NCBI GenBank assembly: GCA_025174535.1
Contig: JALBUN010000022.1
Coordinates: forward strand, 124,001-188,000
Source of the DNA: Cantharellus purpuraceus
Taxonomy: Eukaryota > Basidiomycota > Agaricomycetes > Cantharellales > Hydnaceae
DNA length: 64,000 nt
Direction: 5' to 3'
Below, one piece after another: positions 1 to 13,224 of this stretch; the first letter of the stretch is position 1, and every line of letters starts with the position of its first letter. Below the pieces are notes generated by a model, which saw nothing but the letters and a program-made list of their open reading frames with translations, was not told the DNA's origin and ran no database searches. The translations under genes were made by a program, and so were the position numbers.

Positions 1-1233
1 ACCCTTTTTGTGGCCTAAGGAAGGGTCCCAATCGATATGGCAACATTGGACTGCACCCGGGCATAGCCACATAATACAAATCAGGGAAACCACAGCAGCT
101 CCTGGCGGAGAGAATTGTGATTTAATTAACACCATGTTCGGCATGGGAAGAACGAGAGCATGAACAGTGAAAGCAGGAGGTGAACACTGGACGAGTAACC
201 TACTGGCGTCACCATCGGTCGAGTCACGTGACCTGTTCGTCACTTTGACATGAAAAGACTACTCCAATACGCCATAAACTAAAATTTACTGCTACAAGAT
301 GGATTTGATTTGGTATACCCATTTTCCCTCAAACTGCCCTGGCGCAACACCGTTGTGAAGGTGCCACCTTGAAGGTCCAACCTGTCAGCTGAAATATAGC
401 TTCGTGATCATACATTGGATCCAGTGGCCACCGCGATCAGGTTGCCCGTATGTACAGCGGTACCTGTTCCTGCTGTAGCTTGTTGCAAACTTTTGTGATG
501 GTTGCTAGCGCTCAGGGTGGATTGTATCCGCATTCTCGTCGAACCTCCGACGCCAAATGGAGTGTCAGTCTCCGTACGTATTGTATGGGTAAACCTCTCG
601 TACAATGTGTCGGACACTCTTACAGATTTATGTAGTATCATCATGGGCGGACCAGGCGCTGATTAGTCATCGGAGCTAATTAGCGCCGGACCACCTCTTG
701 GAAGACCGTCGTCATTACCGTACTTATGCACCAGCGGGCAGCACCAAACGGGATTGTAGTTACGGGGAGATCATGACCATCACTTTGTTGATCCGTTTTT
801 GAAAGACTATCTAGTGGATCAATGAAATCGCCGTCCTCTAGTTGAATAGCATCAGCCTCATCAGAGGCACTGCCATTATAGACTGTAAGCGAGTTTCGTG
901 CCCGTTACTTATGGAGTTAACTTGTTGATTGTCAGGATCTGAGACTGAGTTTCCTTACAGCATAGCACGTTTCGATCCTAAATATTTACACTTTAGGTGA
1001 GTTCCCGTATTCAAGTCTTTTTTTCGGTGGCTCTGCTCCTGCCATCACTCTCCCTGAGTTGAACAGTAAATGCGGTACCACATGTACTATCAGAGGCACA
1101 TAGAGCTTGTCATTTAAAGTTTAGAGTTGTTCATACCTAAATTCTAGCTCCAACCTTTCCCCCCCCTCCGACTCTTTCCATGTCCTTTCTTCTGCTTAAC
1201 GCGTAGGGTCTGGCACCCATTTCTCTTGCCGCT
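1..1233. other. non-coding stretch, nothing recognised
   Basis: No open frame of convincing length or composition, and no recognisable RNA gene. The last 200 bases, with C/T-rich tracts near 1150-1180, are presumably the promoter and 5' leader of the membrane-protein gene that starts at 1234. Confidence 0.4.
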
Positions 1234-2761
1234 ATGTTTTCTGCACTCGCAATAACCTGGGTTACGCTCAACATTACTGGACAGTGGTGCATGCTCCTCC
1301 TCTTGGGCACTTACCTGCTCGTGAGGGATCTGCCTGGAAGGAAGAATGTGTTCATGTTGAATTTTCTCGTGACAACGTTTCTTGTGACTATACCCCCGTG
1401 TCTCCTGTGAGTTATATACCTGGGCTCTAGGTGGCTGACAGTTCCTTGCTAATAGCGAGTAATGTATTGCATAGATTCTATGCTGGTCAACAGGACGGGG
1501 AACCTTCGCACTGGCTTTGTGTCACTCAGTCTGTGTTGATGGATGGAATCGCACCAATGTAAGACTTCTTGCACGGTATCTCGGCTCTGAATCCTTGACG
1601 AGGTAGAAATCAGGTTTGGGATTGCGTTGCTTGTCTTGGTATTCCAGGTCAGTTTCGAGAGGGCTAAACGTAAGACACTGAACTCATTATTTGGTTTCTG
1701 GTTTCAAGACGTGGGCGGACTTACGGGCTGTCTGTGGTCACAAATGGTCAATGGTAGCTACATCTCCAGCAGCGAAGTGGACAGTGAGACTTTCCTGACT
1801 TGCACACTACACGAATGCTTATCTATGGCGAATCTCAGCTTCTTTCGTTTCCATACGTAACACTCATCGGCTGGTGTACTGCCTCACTATTTGTACGAAT
1901 TCATCCTCGCTGGCTCTCCTGCAATATTTCGTCTGTTTCTCACTCCTTCCTTGGCTTATCATGCAGCAAGCTTTTCTACCACCAACCACAATCACATTAT
2001 CCCAATTCATTTACTGTGATAATATATCTTTCTCTCCCCGTGGACGTGTCGTGTCAGTATTTTCCCAATATGTAGTATATGTTTCAGCTTGTGGCTGACT
2101 ATTTGGCATAGACGAGAGCGCATAGGTCCCTTCATCATCGCATGCGGTGTGTTGGAACTTTTCTTCGAGAGTATGTATCTCGCATTTTTCTCCAGATGAC
2201 CACGTTGAGACGTTTTGACTCAGCATGGATCGCCTGTATGATTCTCACTCGAGAAAAGCCAAATGCTGTCACGAAGTCTTCTGCCACGTACCAAGCTAGC
2301 CTCCATCTCTATGGGCGTATAAGCGCGTTTACACTCTTGCAATTTATACCTGTAGTGTGAGTCTTGCCATCTCTTGTGGTCGAGGCAGTGGTTGCTTATG
2401 CATCATGAATGTGGCATGCAGCTTGGCCTTGATGAACAAAATTTCTCCCGCGGTAGCTGATGGGGTTCAGATAGCGACTCAAGTCATTGAAGCAACAGGT
2501 GGGTCACTCTTTTTCACCCGCGGATCTGCTACAGTAAATATACTAATGTGGTATTGCGTATCTTCATTTAGTCTCAGTTACGACATTCATTGTGTTTGCG
2601 TCGCGGAAAGTAGGCTCCTGTTTCCTTTCCCTTTCTCAAACAACAATAGACTGGCAATGAACCGATCACAGGCTATCCTGCAATCGTGGAAACTCTGGCC
2701 GCCGGAAAAGAACCGCACACTAACGCAATCAAGAATCGACGTTGCTGCTGCGATGGCGTAG
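1234..2761 (+). CDS. orphan seven-helix membrane protein, family copy 1
   Basis: First of five related multi-exon genes in this window. Exon 1 (1234-1406) encodes two hydrophobic helices ending in TIPPCLL. Exon 2 (1475-1558, 84 nt) carries the family signature SVLMDGIAPM. Later landmarks are the helix FPYVTLIGWCTASLF (exon from 1839), AFTLLQFIPVV (to about 2358), TTFIVFASRK (near 2580) and a last exon starting AILQSWKLW and ending at the stop at 2759-2761. All are shared with the other copies, and introns fall at the same places. Exon 3 is one base shorter than in copy 2. The frame is restored only if the acceptor shifts upstream to about 1607, so this copy may be damaged. The function is unknown. 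Seven predicted helices with a short cytoplasmic tail suggest a receptor-like protein, which is inference only. Confidence 0.6.
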
Positions 2762-5369
2762 TTGGATTAAGGCTGGCTACGAAGATTCGGATGATCAACA
2801 TCACTACTACACCGGGTTATGACAAGGCAACATGTAGCATTGAAGGCCGAAGCATGCTGTGTTATCCCTCGAGGGACTTGTTCTGAATGGGATCAATCAG
2901 AAGAATCATACGGCCAAGGCAGCAAACTCCACCCTCACACTCGCGTTGGATGATGATCAGTGTTCGCTGCTGGTGACTCACTAGTCTGGATGTCCCACCT
3001 GTGCAGACGCATTGCTATATATTTTGCGCAAGAGGCTCGATGCGGTTCCTGCAATAACGCTCCCACGACTGTAACTAGGAACTGTTGAAGGGGCGACTCA
3101 GAAGGAGTTAACGTCCATTCACGAGTTGGTATTATTTAAAACATTTCTTTACATAATAGTATTATGACTAGTAGGCGTTTGAAGATATTTTTCGGGCGAC
3201 TTCCATGTGAGGGAACTACGCTGTTGTGCTGTGCGCTGTGCGCTTAGCAATAAGAGAATTCATTCCAGCAATACACAAGTTTTATGAGACCTATAAGTAG
3301 TGAATGGCCAAGTGACCGATTGATTCGCAAAATACAATATTCCGATTCCTTATACCATCACGAGCTACGGGGACGTGACAACCACGACTGGTTCCACGGT
3401 CTTGGATGACTGAAAGGGTTTCCAGCTCGTTGAACTTGAAAGTCAGACTTACTACTTACTATTAAGTCACTGCTGCTGATTTTGAAAAACTCGACCGGTA
3501 ACTCATCTGCCAATACTAAAGCCAGCATTGGTCGGATGCACATCAATACATTCCTTTTGATGCATTGATGATCCTTGATAGTCAGGCAGTGCCAGTAACT
3601 CTCATTCTTCGAAGTTCGAATGGCCGAGAGGTCCGCGAAAGATACTACTCGTCACAAGTCGTTGCAGTTGTGTGTCGGGACGGGATGCGGGAGGGACGGT
3701 CTCCACGTCTTTCTGTGGCCTACGTTGGGACTACTATTGCAATAACCCCAAGACCCGGCCAGTGCACGCGACACAGCCTGAGGACGCCATGCCGATATTC
3801 GTCTCAAGACCTCACCACCTATGTCGCTCGTTGTTTGAATTGCCCTCTCTCTCCTCTTCCCCACCCTTCTGGTAATGGTAGTCAAGTACTCATTTGTTGC
3901 CACAAATCCATCACCATGTATGCCTGCGCTTCCTTACCGTTTTGGTGATCTGCCGCTAGCAAAACAGCTTCTTGAAAGCAAGGTAATGCTTCCTTAACTA
4001 CCTGCCTGGAGAATTTTTCCTCCTCAGGCTCGTTTTCCTGTGAGTTCATTGATTTTGCTTCTTCAAGTCTTTTTTTCTTCTTGGCAGGATATCGTCATAA
4101 CACCCAGTAACAAGGACATCATCACAGTGGTGGCTACCTTCCAATTAGCAATAACTCGTTCTCTGGCACTCCGCTTGAGGAGCTATCTCCGTAGCTACAA
4201 GACTTGCAGACGGTGTCGCTTAACCCAACCCATCGGTGAATACTGTCACGAACACACGAAGATTTTCAAATAGCCTCCTTCATAATTGCACATGGTAATC
4301 GACCCCTTTCTCAGAGAACGTGTGGGTTATTTAGGTGGATGATGTACGAATGAGACGCTGATCTTGCTTCAGCAGGGATTGCTTTGCTTAATCCCAATTC
4401 TAATACTCTCACCAAGTCCTTGGTGCATCGAAAACCCATAACATTGCCGATCAAAAGGCTCACTATCGCTATGATTTTATGGGCGTTGACCCGCCAGGGT
4501 ATCCTCTCACGGTGACGAATCGGAACCTTGTTCTTCTTGACATGTAATGGTGATTGGCGTCCCTCAGCGGAAATTTTGCTCTTTCTATACATAGCGCACA
4601 GTCATGTTCTTGAGCCAATGTACATTATGCGCCTATTACACCTGTTACAGTAAGTACACTGCCCCATATATATCGCCACCAAAGGTTCTGACATAGCGGG
4701 CCAACAATGTCAAGGACATGACAACCGTCACGACGTCCATGCTCGTTTCTGTCTCTCGGTAATCAAAGATGATCCGGAAAATGTCGTACGGGAGTGCAAC
4801 AGCTGGGAATATGTCGACCCATCTGGCCCGCTATACAGTACTGAGATTACACAACAATCTTTGTTTTAATGACATGCCTTGTGTATGGATTGATCTGGTC
4901 CAGAGACCACCAGATATCCTTGTTTTTCCCTAGCCTTGTCCTTGGCTGGGCTTTCCACTGTCTGTGGCTATGAGTGAAGCAACCGCTTACAGTAAAACTG
5001 TCTACAGTAGCTGGGATTGTGTCCAAGCTCCTGAATTCGTTATTACAAGTCACGATCGAATGTGCATACTGTTAGCCGGTGCTCCGCCATCGCGAGCACT
5101 TAGGCGCGTATTGCCTTGACCCGACACTGGGGATAGGACTCTTTAGCCGACTTTGGGCGTAGCGAATCACCACATTATTCTGCGTATATAACAGGGATCG
5201 ACGTTCCATATTAATTCTTCCGATAGATCGTGACCGCTCCTGGAGAAGGCACTAGCGTATATTCTGACCACGAACCAGATTTCTAATCCATTCCAGACTC
5301 TGTTGACAGAGTTGGTTTGAGGTTGTACCTCAACATTGCTGCCGCACCTTAATCAAAGACACATCTGAG
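2762..5369. other. non-coding stretch between family copies 1 and 2
   Basis: About 2.6 kb in which I see no supported gene. Short open frames near 3565-3948 and 4311-4592 lack family similarity and a consistent exon pattern. Confidence 0.4.
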
Positions 5370-6824
5370 ATGTTGTCTGCGACGGCAATTATCTGGTTGA
5401 CGTTCGCCATCCTTGGACTGTTCTGCTTACTTGGTATCCTTCTCACCTTGACATTCGTCAAGTCATTACCGCAGAGGAACAATCCTTTTTTCATAAATGT
5501 CCTTCTGACGACATTCCTTGCACAGTTTCCTCCCCTTTTGCTGTAAGTGGCAAGTCTGGAGACTCTAGGTATGGGAAGTGCTGATTTTCGTCATCATCTG
5601 TAAGGTTTATTACTGGTCAGCTGAACGATCATCCGCCCAAGCTTTTGTGTCTTACGCAAAGTGTACTTATGGACGGAATTGCACCCATGTGAGTCCGATT
5701 CCACTCTCACATCGTTTTTTACCAACCTCAGGATGCAGGTTCGGAATTGCCTTGGTAATTCTTGTCTTTCAAGTGAGATGAAAACGGTTTCTTCCTCGCT
5801 ATTGGTTTAAGATTCGAGGTGACCAGACATGGGCGGAGCTGCGAGCCTTGACCTTGGGCGTTGTTCCTGTTACTGTCAGGTTCCTATTTCTAAGGACAAT
5901 TGTAAGCGACGCCGTTCCCTCTCTCTTCGTGGACTCACCATTTGCTACTTGTTGCCAGTTGCTCCTGGCGCCATACATTGCGATGATATCCTGGTGCATT
6001 GCCTCACTTGCGGCTGGTCACCCATTATTTTTCAGGTGCTGCTAGACCTGACGTTCAATCTTCATATCTAGGCAGCCGTGCAAGTTCCAACAAACCTAGC
6101 GCTCTCCCAAATTGTTTATTGTGGCAATAACTCAGCGCCTGGAGCTCGGGTGTGAGTTTCCCATCGTCCGTGTTGACATAACTTTGACGAGAGCAGGCGA
6201 CGCTTCGTTGGGATCTTCATGCTGATCTTCGGAATCATCGAGTTCTCTATGGAAGGTATACGCGGCAGGTGTCACTTCTCTCAGTCGTGCTGACAGCCCG
6301 CCTACAGCTTGCATCGGTCGACTAATCTACATTCACTTCCGGAGAGACGCACGAAAGTTCGGCACCATTTCTGTTACCATCTATCACTTTGTTGTGCGCA
6401 TCTTCATCCTATGTTTTCTGCAATTAGTGCCGATCGTGTGAGTGGCCCAGTCTCGTCATGACATTTGAAATTCACCGTTAAACGTGGTTCAGGCTGGCAA
6501 CACTCAACTCCTTGTTTAAGCTGAACTCTAAGCAGCTGTGGGCCGGAACGCACATCCTTGAATCCCTGAGTGAGTGTCCGCCTAAATATGTAGTATCATT
6601 TTCGTTAGCTTCCCTTGATTACAGATGCATTAGTTACATTCCTGGTTTTCGGGACTTCCAACGTGAGTGAATCGCATACTTGCATGTTGTCATTTCAAAC
6701 CAGACATTTCATACAGGAGCTGCTTCAGACTTGGGGATTGAAGAAGCGGCAGGGAACTAAAGCAACACCAGGTGAAGGGGGCTCAAAGATGAATGAGCAC
6801 GTATCCGTTATTGACGTGGCATGA
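5370..6824 (+). CDS. orphan seven-helix membrane protein, family copy 2
   Basis: Same architecture as copy 1 and in the same orientation 4.1 kb downstream. Exon 1 (5370-5542, 173 nt) gives two helices around the family motif SLPQRNNPFFINVL. Exon 2 (5605-5688, 84 nt) ends in SVLMDGIAPM. The short third exon reads on as FGIALVILVFQ. It is followed by TWAELRAL, the helix LLLAPYIAMISWCIASLA, FILCFLQLVPIV, ALVTFLVFGTSN and a last exon ELLQTWGLKKRQ ending at 6824. Every landmark is in frame, so this copy looks the most readable of the two at this end. No signal peptide or named domain was recognised. Middle exon borders are not fixed. Confidence 0.65.
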
Positions 6825-8866
6825 TTGCGTGGTTTGAATCCAAGCCAAGGCATGTTTTGCTGTGCTGCAAGCCATGCTGAGCTCTGTACTTTGATGAAGC
6901 ATTTAAATCAAAGTGCCATATTATGCGTAAGACGACTGAATATAACAACTTGCTGGCAAACCCTTCGCACTTGTGAACGGCTGTAACGAAGGTCATACTT
7001 CATATCTCCTGAACGGGAATCTAGACAGATCCCGATTGGTTCTGTCTTGGCTTCTGTCGCCTCTTTCAGGACATGGTCCACAAAATCGAGCCAAGGCAGT
7101 GCCCGGCATGTCCACGGGGATGCGGGACTGGTCACCCACGTAGATTATCTGCCACATCATAGAGAGGTGAAATTCCCTATAGAATACAATATATGAATGA
7201 GCGTTGTTTTCTTGCAAGAAATATATCCCCCTTGAAATCTACCACAGGTCAACAGGTTGACGAGGGTTTAATTATGGAACGACTCGCCCTCACGTGGACA
7301 CTAATGGGACTGACAGTCTGACACTGACTGAGCAGGATATAGGAATTTTTAGCGCCTGCTGGAGTTCGTGCTCTTACTCATGATTTCCAGGTACGCCTAC
7401 ATTGTAGTTTATACTTACAGTATTAGCGTCTAATATATGCAAAGAAAAATATATATTTATTACGTGATCACTGATCACGCTCAAGCTTGACCTTAGCTTT
7501 ATCGAAATTCAACTTGCCACCTCAAATTTCCCTCTGATCCTTGATAATATTGCGCCCCTCCTGCGGGATATCTTTCTTCCTGCTTCGACGTAAAGTTTCT
7601 TCTGGGGACTCAACAACATCACGGCGTTCGGAGAACCTCAAATGATATCCAATGGGCTATGGATGCGAAGCAGGCTTCATGAGTCTTTCTGACTGTCTCG
7701 GATCTATGCGCTCCTGTCTTTCCGGACGTTTGATGTCTCTTTATCCAGTGTTTCAGCCTAAGAGCGGCGGCGGCTGTATCGCACCCTAAACAAGTGAGAT
7801 CAACTCAGGTGGGGCTTTTCTGTATGGATTATATCCGAGGTAATAGCCCCTCATTTTCTAAAAAGAAATGCATAAGATAAGGTGGGGATCTAACATAGTC
7901 CCCAGTCGATAAGACGATGTAGAGTTATCAATCATTCCGGCATTCATTTGGAAACAAATTAGGAAATTTCCCGCGAAGTTGGAATGACAGCTCGTTCAGC
8001 CCCCTCCCACAACTTGCACGCATAGAACTCTCAGGCTTGGTCCTCGGATGTTCAGTCGACTAATCTGTAGATACGAACTTTGATCTCTGTAAGAAAGTTT
8101 CTGCCTACTTGACATCTTGCCTCAGGCCGATGCGAGACATGTCAGGATCACTCTTCTGCATATTCAAACATCTCGCTCCTGTTGGGAAAGGCGGCCTTCT
8201 TCGATTCTTCTCGGATAAGATCTTTCGCTGATCATCCTCCTTGTCACTGCGCAGCTTTTTTCCAAAGATCACCCCTTTCTGTTGTACGTGTTGAACAAGC
8301 TTTTTCACATCTTGACCCTACATTATCATCGTTACTTCTTGAGGTTTTAGGATTGGCTTCTAATGTCATGTCCTCCCCCCGCCCCCCGCCCCCACTCCCG
8401 CTTTTTCCCGAGGACTCGGATTTCACCTCGCCTGGATTATTTGTTTCTCGTGAGTGATTAATTATTTGGTATATACAACCGTGTTCCGAGTTGAGAACTA
8501 ATGTCCAACGGGAAAAGAAAGGAACCGTGACTGAGATATGCAGTGATCAGTTTTTGGCATTTCACTATTTATGTTCAGTTCGTCTAATGCGCATCCAACA
8601 TTCCCAATCCAAGTATCCTAGTGGGTTGGAGGCATACGACACTTGATATAAGTGTTACTAGGAGAATGCAGGGTGTATTCGGTCACCAAAATACAGATAT
8701 TTAGCATGTCTGTGCTCTGTGAGTATATGTATAGCAGAAACATCAAACAGGACGTCACTATGTCTAGAGGCTCCTTTTCGTCTTTCAATAGTAAACTTGG
8801 GTCACGAAGAATGCCGGTATATACACCAATACATAAAGTATAGCACAAGAATAATGAAGCCGATAT
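6825..8866. other. non-coding stretch, nothing recognised
   Basis: About 2 kb between copy 2 and the 3' end of the transporter gene. AT-rich, with a C/G tract near 8370-8400. Open frames on both strands near 8105-8457 overlap each other and resemble nothing I know. Confidence 0.4.
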
Positions 8867-10640
8867 CTATCCTGTCCGTGTGTTGTGATCCTCATCCCAA
8901 AGTCTTTCCACGTCCATGGATTCTCGCATGACGCTGCGTGTATCCTCTGCAAGGTGCTGGCCACCATTCGTACGTTGGATCCGGGTCTGATCCCACGTCC
9001 TCCCCTCCTCAGGCTGTCGTGCCTGGTCATCATCCACGCCTCGATACTCCGCATCGCTCTCACCCTCACTGTCAGGACCAGCAGAGAATAAGGGATGCTC
9101 AACAGAATCCTATAGGCATTGAGCATCCATCCCATAGCATGCAGCACAGCGTATCGTACCAAAGTGTACTCATTTCTAGGCAGGGCCCTACTTTCTTGCA
9201 GCCCAATAACACCTGGACCATCAATTTCAATGTCCAGGACAGGGTTCCCATGTGCATCCAAGGGTATCGTGGACTCAATTGATTTAAGATATTTGTGATA
9301 GGTAAATAAGACGATACCTGCCATCGAAAGGCACAATGAGCCCGACGGATACTACTAGAGAACAGAGTTGGTCCGACTTACCGCAAAATGCAATGAAAGC
9401 ACCAGTCAGGTTGAGTGGTGTGAGACGATCGCCGAAAATCCATGCAGAGACAGAGATAGTGGCGACCTCTTTGAAGATGCCTGCAACAGACATAGGGACG
9501 ACACCCGCACGCTGAATGATGCTATAGCCCGCAGAGAGTGGTCAGCCCAGTTGCAAATCACCAATAATTCGACGCACTAGAACTCGCTGATGACCATGCA
9601 AAATGCCAATATACCAGGCATCAAAATATACAGCGTTGTCATCAAACTGGTCGCCATTCCATCAAAAAACTTGCTGGAGAACACGCTTATCCACCCCTCG
9701 ATTACCATACTCAAACAACCAAGAGTGATACCCATGGTAGGTGCCATCCAAAAGAGGGCCGCAGGTGGTGTATCGAGCCCCATGCTATGCTTACTATCTT
9801 TGCGCAACAAGAGCTGGGTAAGCGACCATCTAAGCCCACCGGACGCGCTGGCAGAGAGAATAAGAAGGAAACCAGGAAGAGAAAATGAAGTCTCGGTCGC
9901 AACCATGAGGATAACACCAACAAGGATAAGGAAAATGACGCCGACGAGGCGGACAGAGAATACTTCCAGGCGAAAGAGGAAGGCAAAGATGAGAACGAAA
10001 ATGAGCGTAGAATTCTTGACCATCGCTACAAGAAATATGAGCGCTAAACTAACTCAGGCAACCATACAACGTACTGTAAAAGGACAACGTGATGGCTTTT
10101 AATGACAGGTTTGACAGTCCGATATCTATGCATGTTGCCATAGCAGTTGGAGCCACCTTTTGTCTATATATCAGACGTTGAATTCCGCACAATTACCCTG
10201 TAAAGTGCACACTTACACTCACCCATATTGCTTCATCGTTGGCTTCTCTGGCGGACAAAAGTACACTGGAAAAAGCGTCCTCACTAACGCAGCACATGAG
10301 AATTGGATCCACATGTGAAGACTTGTGACGAAGAGAGGGAATTGGAAGCCATATCGGTCAGGCGAGAACATCCACTTGTTATATACAGACAATAATGTTG
10401 CGAAAAGAAACCTGCTGCGCCGTGAGAACTAACACATGGAAGCAGATCCTCGACTCACCACAATGCAATGCACGCACCTGTGATAAGAGCGTTCCTCCAC
10501 CACAGTCGTTTCTTCTCCTCAACTGTTGCAAGATGCACTGCTGAGGGCTGTCTATCATATTCAAGGAACCTTTCAGTCTCTGGTTCATCCTCTACATGCC
10601 GGTACTGGTTTTCAGTGTCCTGGTGTGCAGCAAAAGGCAT
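8867..10640 (-). CDS. TPT-family nucleotide-sugar transporter, SLC35C2-like
   Basis: Seven exons join in phase: 10640-10459, 10411-10223, 10163-10075, 10025-9578, 9521-9382, 9317-9160 and 9109-8867, giving 482 aa. After a polar N-terminus (about 45 aa) comes a ten-helix triose-phosphate-translocator fold. Landmarks are SVYNKWMFSPDRYGFQFPLF, DIGLSNLSLKAITL, KNSTLIFVLIFAFLFRLE, SGGLRWSLTQLLL and GIFKEVATISVSAWIFGD. The tail after YHKYLKSIESTIPLDAHGNP is acidic and polar, as in fungal SLC35C2/Ymd8-like proteins. It probably acts in Golgi or ER membranes. Substrate (GDP-fucose-type in animals) is not predictable here. The last intron (9159-9110, 50 nt) must be removed to reach the acidic tail; reading through instead gives a hydrophobic, implausible C-terminus. 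Confidence 0.9.
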
Positions 10641-13224
10641 AATTAGCAGTGCATGGGCAACAATCCTGGCTGATGTCCGGTAACAGGAAGTGGTTACGTA
10701 AGTCAGCGTCCTCCCTTATCTTCTTCGAGCCTTCTCTCTTGTGTACACACCGTTCTACAAGTTCACGAACGAACACTTTGCCACAATTTATATCAGTCTC
10801 ATACACTAATGCGTTGCCCATAATCTCAGCACGGTCTTACGACTGTTTCCAAATGATATCGCCCTCAGGCCCTACTACACACACTCCTTTGGCAATACAG
10901 ACGGGAGCACTCTAGAGCCGTCGGTAAGGAGTATAGGCCAGCCGTCATTCTGTCATGTCAGGCTGTCATTACTGTAATGACATGGCACTGGTCTGTTTGT
11001 TCGCGGTACTCGGCTGAAATCGTTCCATGTCGGACAAAGCAAAGCAGGCTGACGGTTGGATGCCTTGTGTTACTTTTTTTTTTTTTTCTCTGTAAGTGGT
11101 ATCGTCATTAATGACCTCAGACTCGAGTGCTATGTCGATGAATTTATTGCCATTTTTTTTCAAGTTGGAGTGACACGGCCTTTGCCGTTTCTATGAAAAG
11201 AAGCTTTCTCACTTTGCATCGTCAGTTCTGATGATGAGCTTTCCAATGACATCCTGATTTCCTTGCACTGACGGAAGTCTACCACTGCCTTCATTTCCGC
11301 CATGCCTAGTGATTCGCGTTAAGCACAATGGCAAACCTGCCATGTGGTGACGATCACAGCCACCAGCCACCAGCCGATTCTCTTCAGTTGTCAGCCCCGA
11401 AGACATTGGAGTCGTCCGGAAGATTTACAGCGGGTGTTGTATTTCAGCTTGAAAGCGCTTAGGGAGCATCGCCAAATTTTCTAGGTTCGACGAGAACATG
11501 ATTCAGATTCCTGTTGCAGGAGTGCAACATTGGAGCTAGTGGGAAATATGACACAAGACATCTCCACGCAAGCTTTAACTCAGCCTCTCACCTCCAAAGC
11601 GACGATTAACCCAAAATAGCCTGCCTAACACAGCAGTTTTCTATATGGTTTGTCGCTCATATTCATCTTGCGGTCAACTGTGAGCGATTGTTTTGCTGAC
11701 CTCACGTTGCTTCCAAATTACCCCAGTATTCTACTACGAACGTCATGGCATAGGACTTCGTACGACATCCGTGTACTTGTATCAATCTGAGCGCCAGTAA
11801 TGACTTCACCGAGGCACCGAGGCACCAGCTATGCAGACATGGGAACTCCCTGAAGGTTGTCAGATGAAGCTCGTCTCTGGATTTCATCATGTCAAGTTTG
11901 ATCGGAACTTCATGGTTTCTTTCGTCAGTGAGACGCGGACAATATTTTTGACTCGATGCGATCTGTCAAATAACCATGATGGCTTGTACAGATTGCTTCT
12001 CGACTGTGTCAAGCATGCTTAGGTCTTTCTGGGGCACTTCGACGAACGAACGTTTCATCCCCATCACCAGGGAGTGGTTATTCAATTCTCAGTGTGGCGG
12101 GTAAATAATAATCATAGCCGGAGTTGACAGCCCATTCCGGTCAGCACTATACTGATCAGCTTTCAACTGGTATACTCGAGGTCACCTAAGAGGTTATGTA
12201 CATTTAAGCGCTGTAGCGTCCATAGCTATGACTATGCTCATCAGTGTCCAGTATCTTGTGACGTTGACCATAATGCGTGGAAACAAATCCGCTCGTTAGT
12301 GTTCTCGACGCCCGGTTGGACATCTTGCCACGGCGTGTTTCTCTACAGGCAATGATTGATAGGTAATGCGGGTCCTTTTACTCAATTCAATAACGATGAT
12401 CGTGCCATGGGACACTCGCGCCATGAGACACTAAGGGTTTTGCGCCGTCAACGAAACTCTTGGTTTGAGTGGGGTCGTGTAAAAGTCAAGAAATTTAACG
12501 CCATTCATCAAAGAAAAAGGGAAGTGGCGAACATGTGCGAAGTACGCTTTCCCGTCGCTTCTTGATTCCCGCGTCTTCCCCTGAGTTAGCCGCGTCTGTC
12601 GTAGAGCGTGTTGACAAGCCGCCAGGTATCCAGGCTTATGGGCAGCACTGCCCTACATTACATAAAGGCCTACGGAGACGTCCCTGAGGCTCAGAACATG
12701 CCACCAAACTCCTGGAACACATGACGGCTCGAAGCCCAAACGAGGTAGATAATTCAGTTAAACACCACTTATCAGTGACGCCCAGGCGCCATTGAAGTCA
12801 CATAAGGAAAAAAACGAGAAATAATACTATAAACCGGTTTCTCAAACCATCAAGTCCGTCCTGAGAATCGGCTTAAGGCTCATGGTCTACGTATGCTGCA
12901 TATCATGATGTTTGGCTTAGCCAACGCCGTATCGGCTCCAGCAGGTGCTCGGTCATTAGGCGCCCCCGCATGGCCCACTCTATTCAATCGATATTTCTTC
13001 TATCGTAGTCAAGGCTATTCAGATCACAGGTACCGGCAAGACCGTGCTTACCTTTTCAGATCGCTTGGTCCACGTATCTACAGCCCTTTTTAATCTCATG
13101 AGCTCGCAAGCCAAGGTCTGAGAGCCCCAACTCCACACCCCAGCAGGCGTACCTTTGCCACGCGCATCAGTCGCTCTTGCTTCTCATTTCCGTATAACAA
13201 TTTTCATTGCTGTGCTACTCCACC
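10641..13224. other. non-coding stretch, includes poly-T tract
   Basis: About 2.6 kb with no supported gene. It holds the shared upstream space of the transporter (minus strand) and WOPR gene A (plus strand), and a run of about 15 T near 11075. Open frames near 11209, 12356 and 12893 are short and unrecognised. Confidence 0.4.

Noticed and set aside
3618..3660. tRNA-like start (ATGGCCGAGAGGTCCGCG)
   Set aside because: No acceptor-stem partner, no T-arm at the right distance and no anticodon arm.
8182..8457. plus-strand frame with a Pro-rich stretch
   Set aside because: The opposite strand is open over the same span; the Pro run is just the C-rich tract; no neighbours or exons support it.
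9590..10102. 170-codon plus-strand frame
   Set aside because: Lies antisense to the well-supported transporter exons; its sequence is the mirror of their codons.
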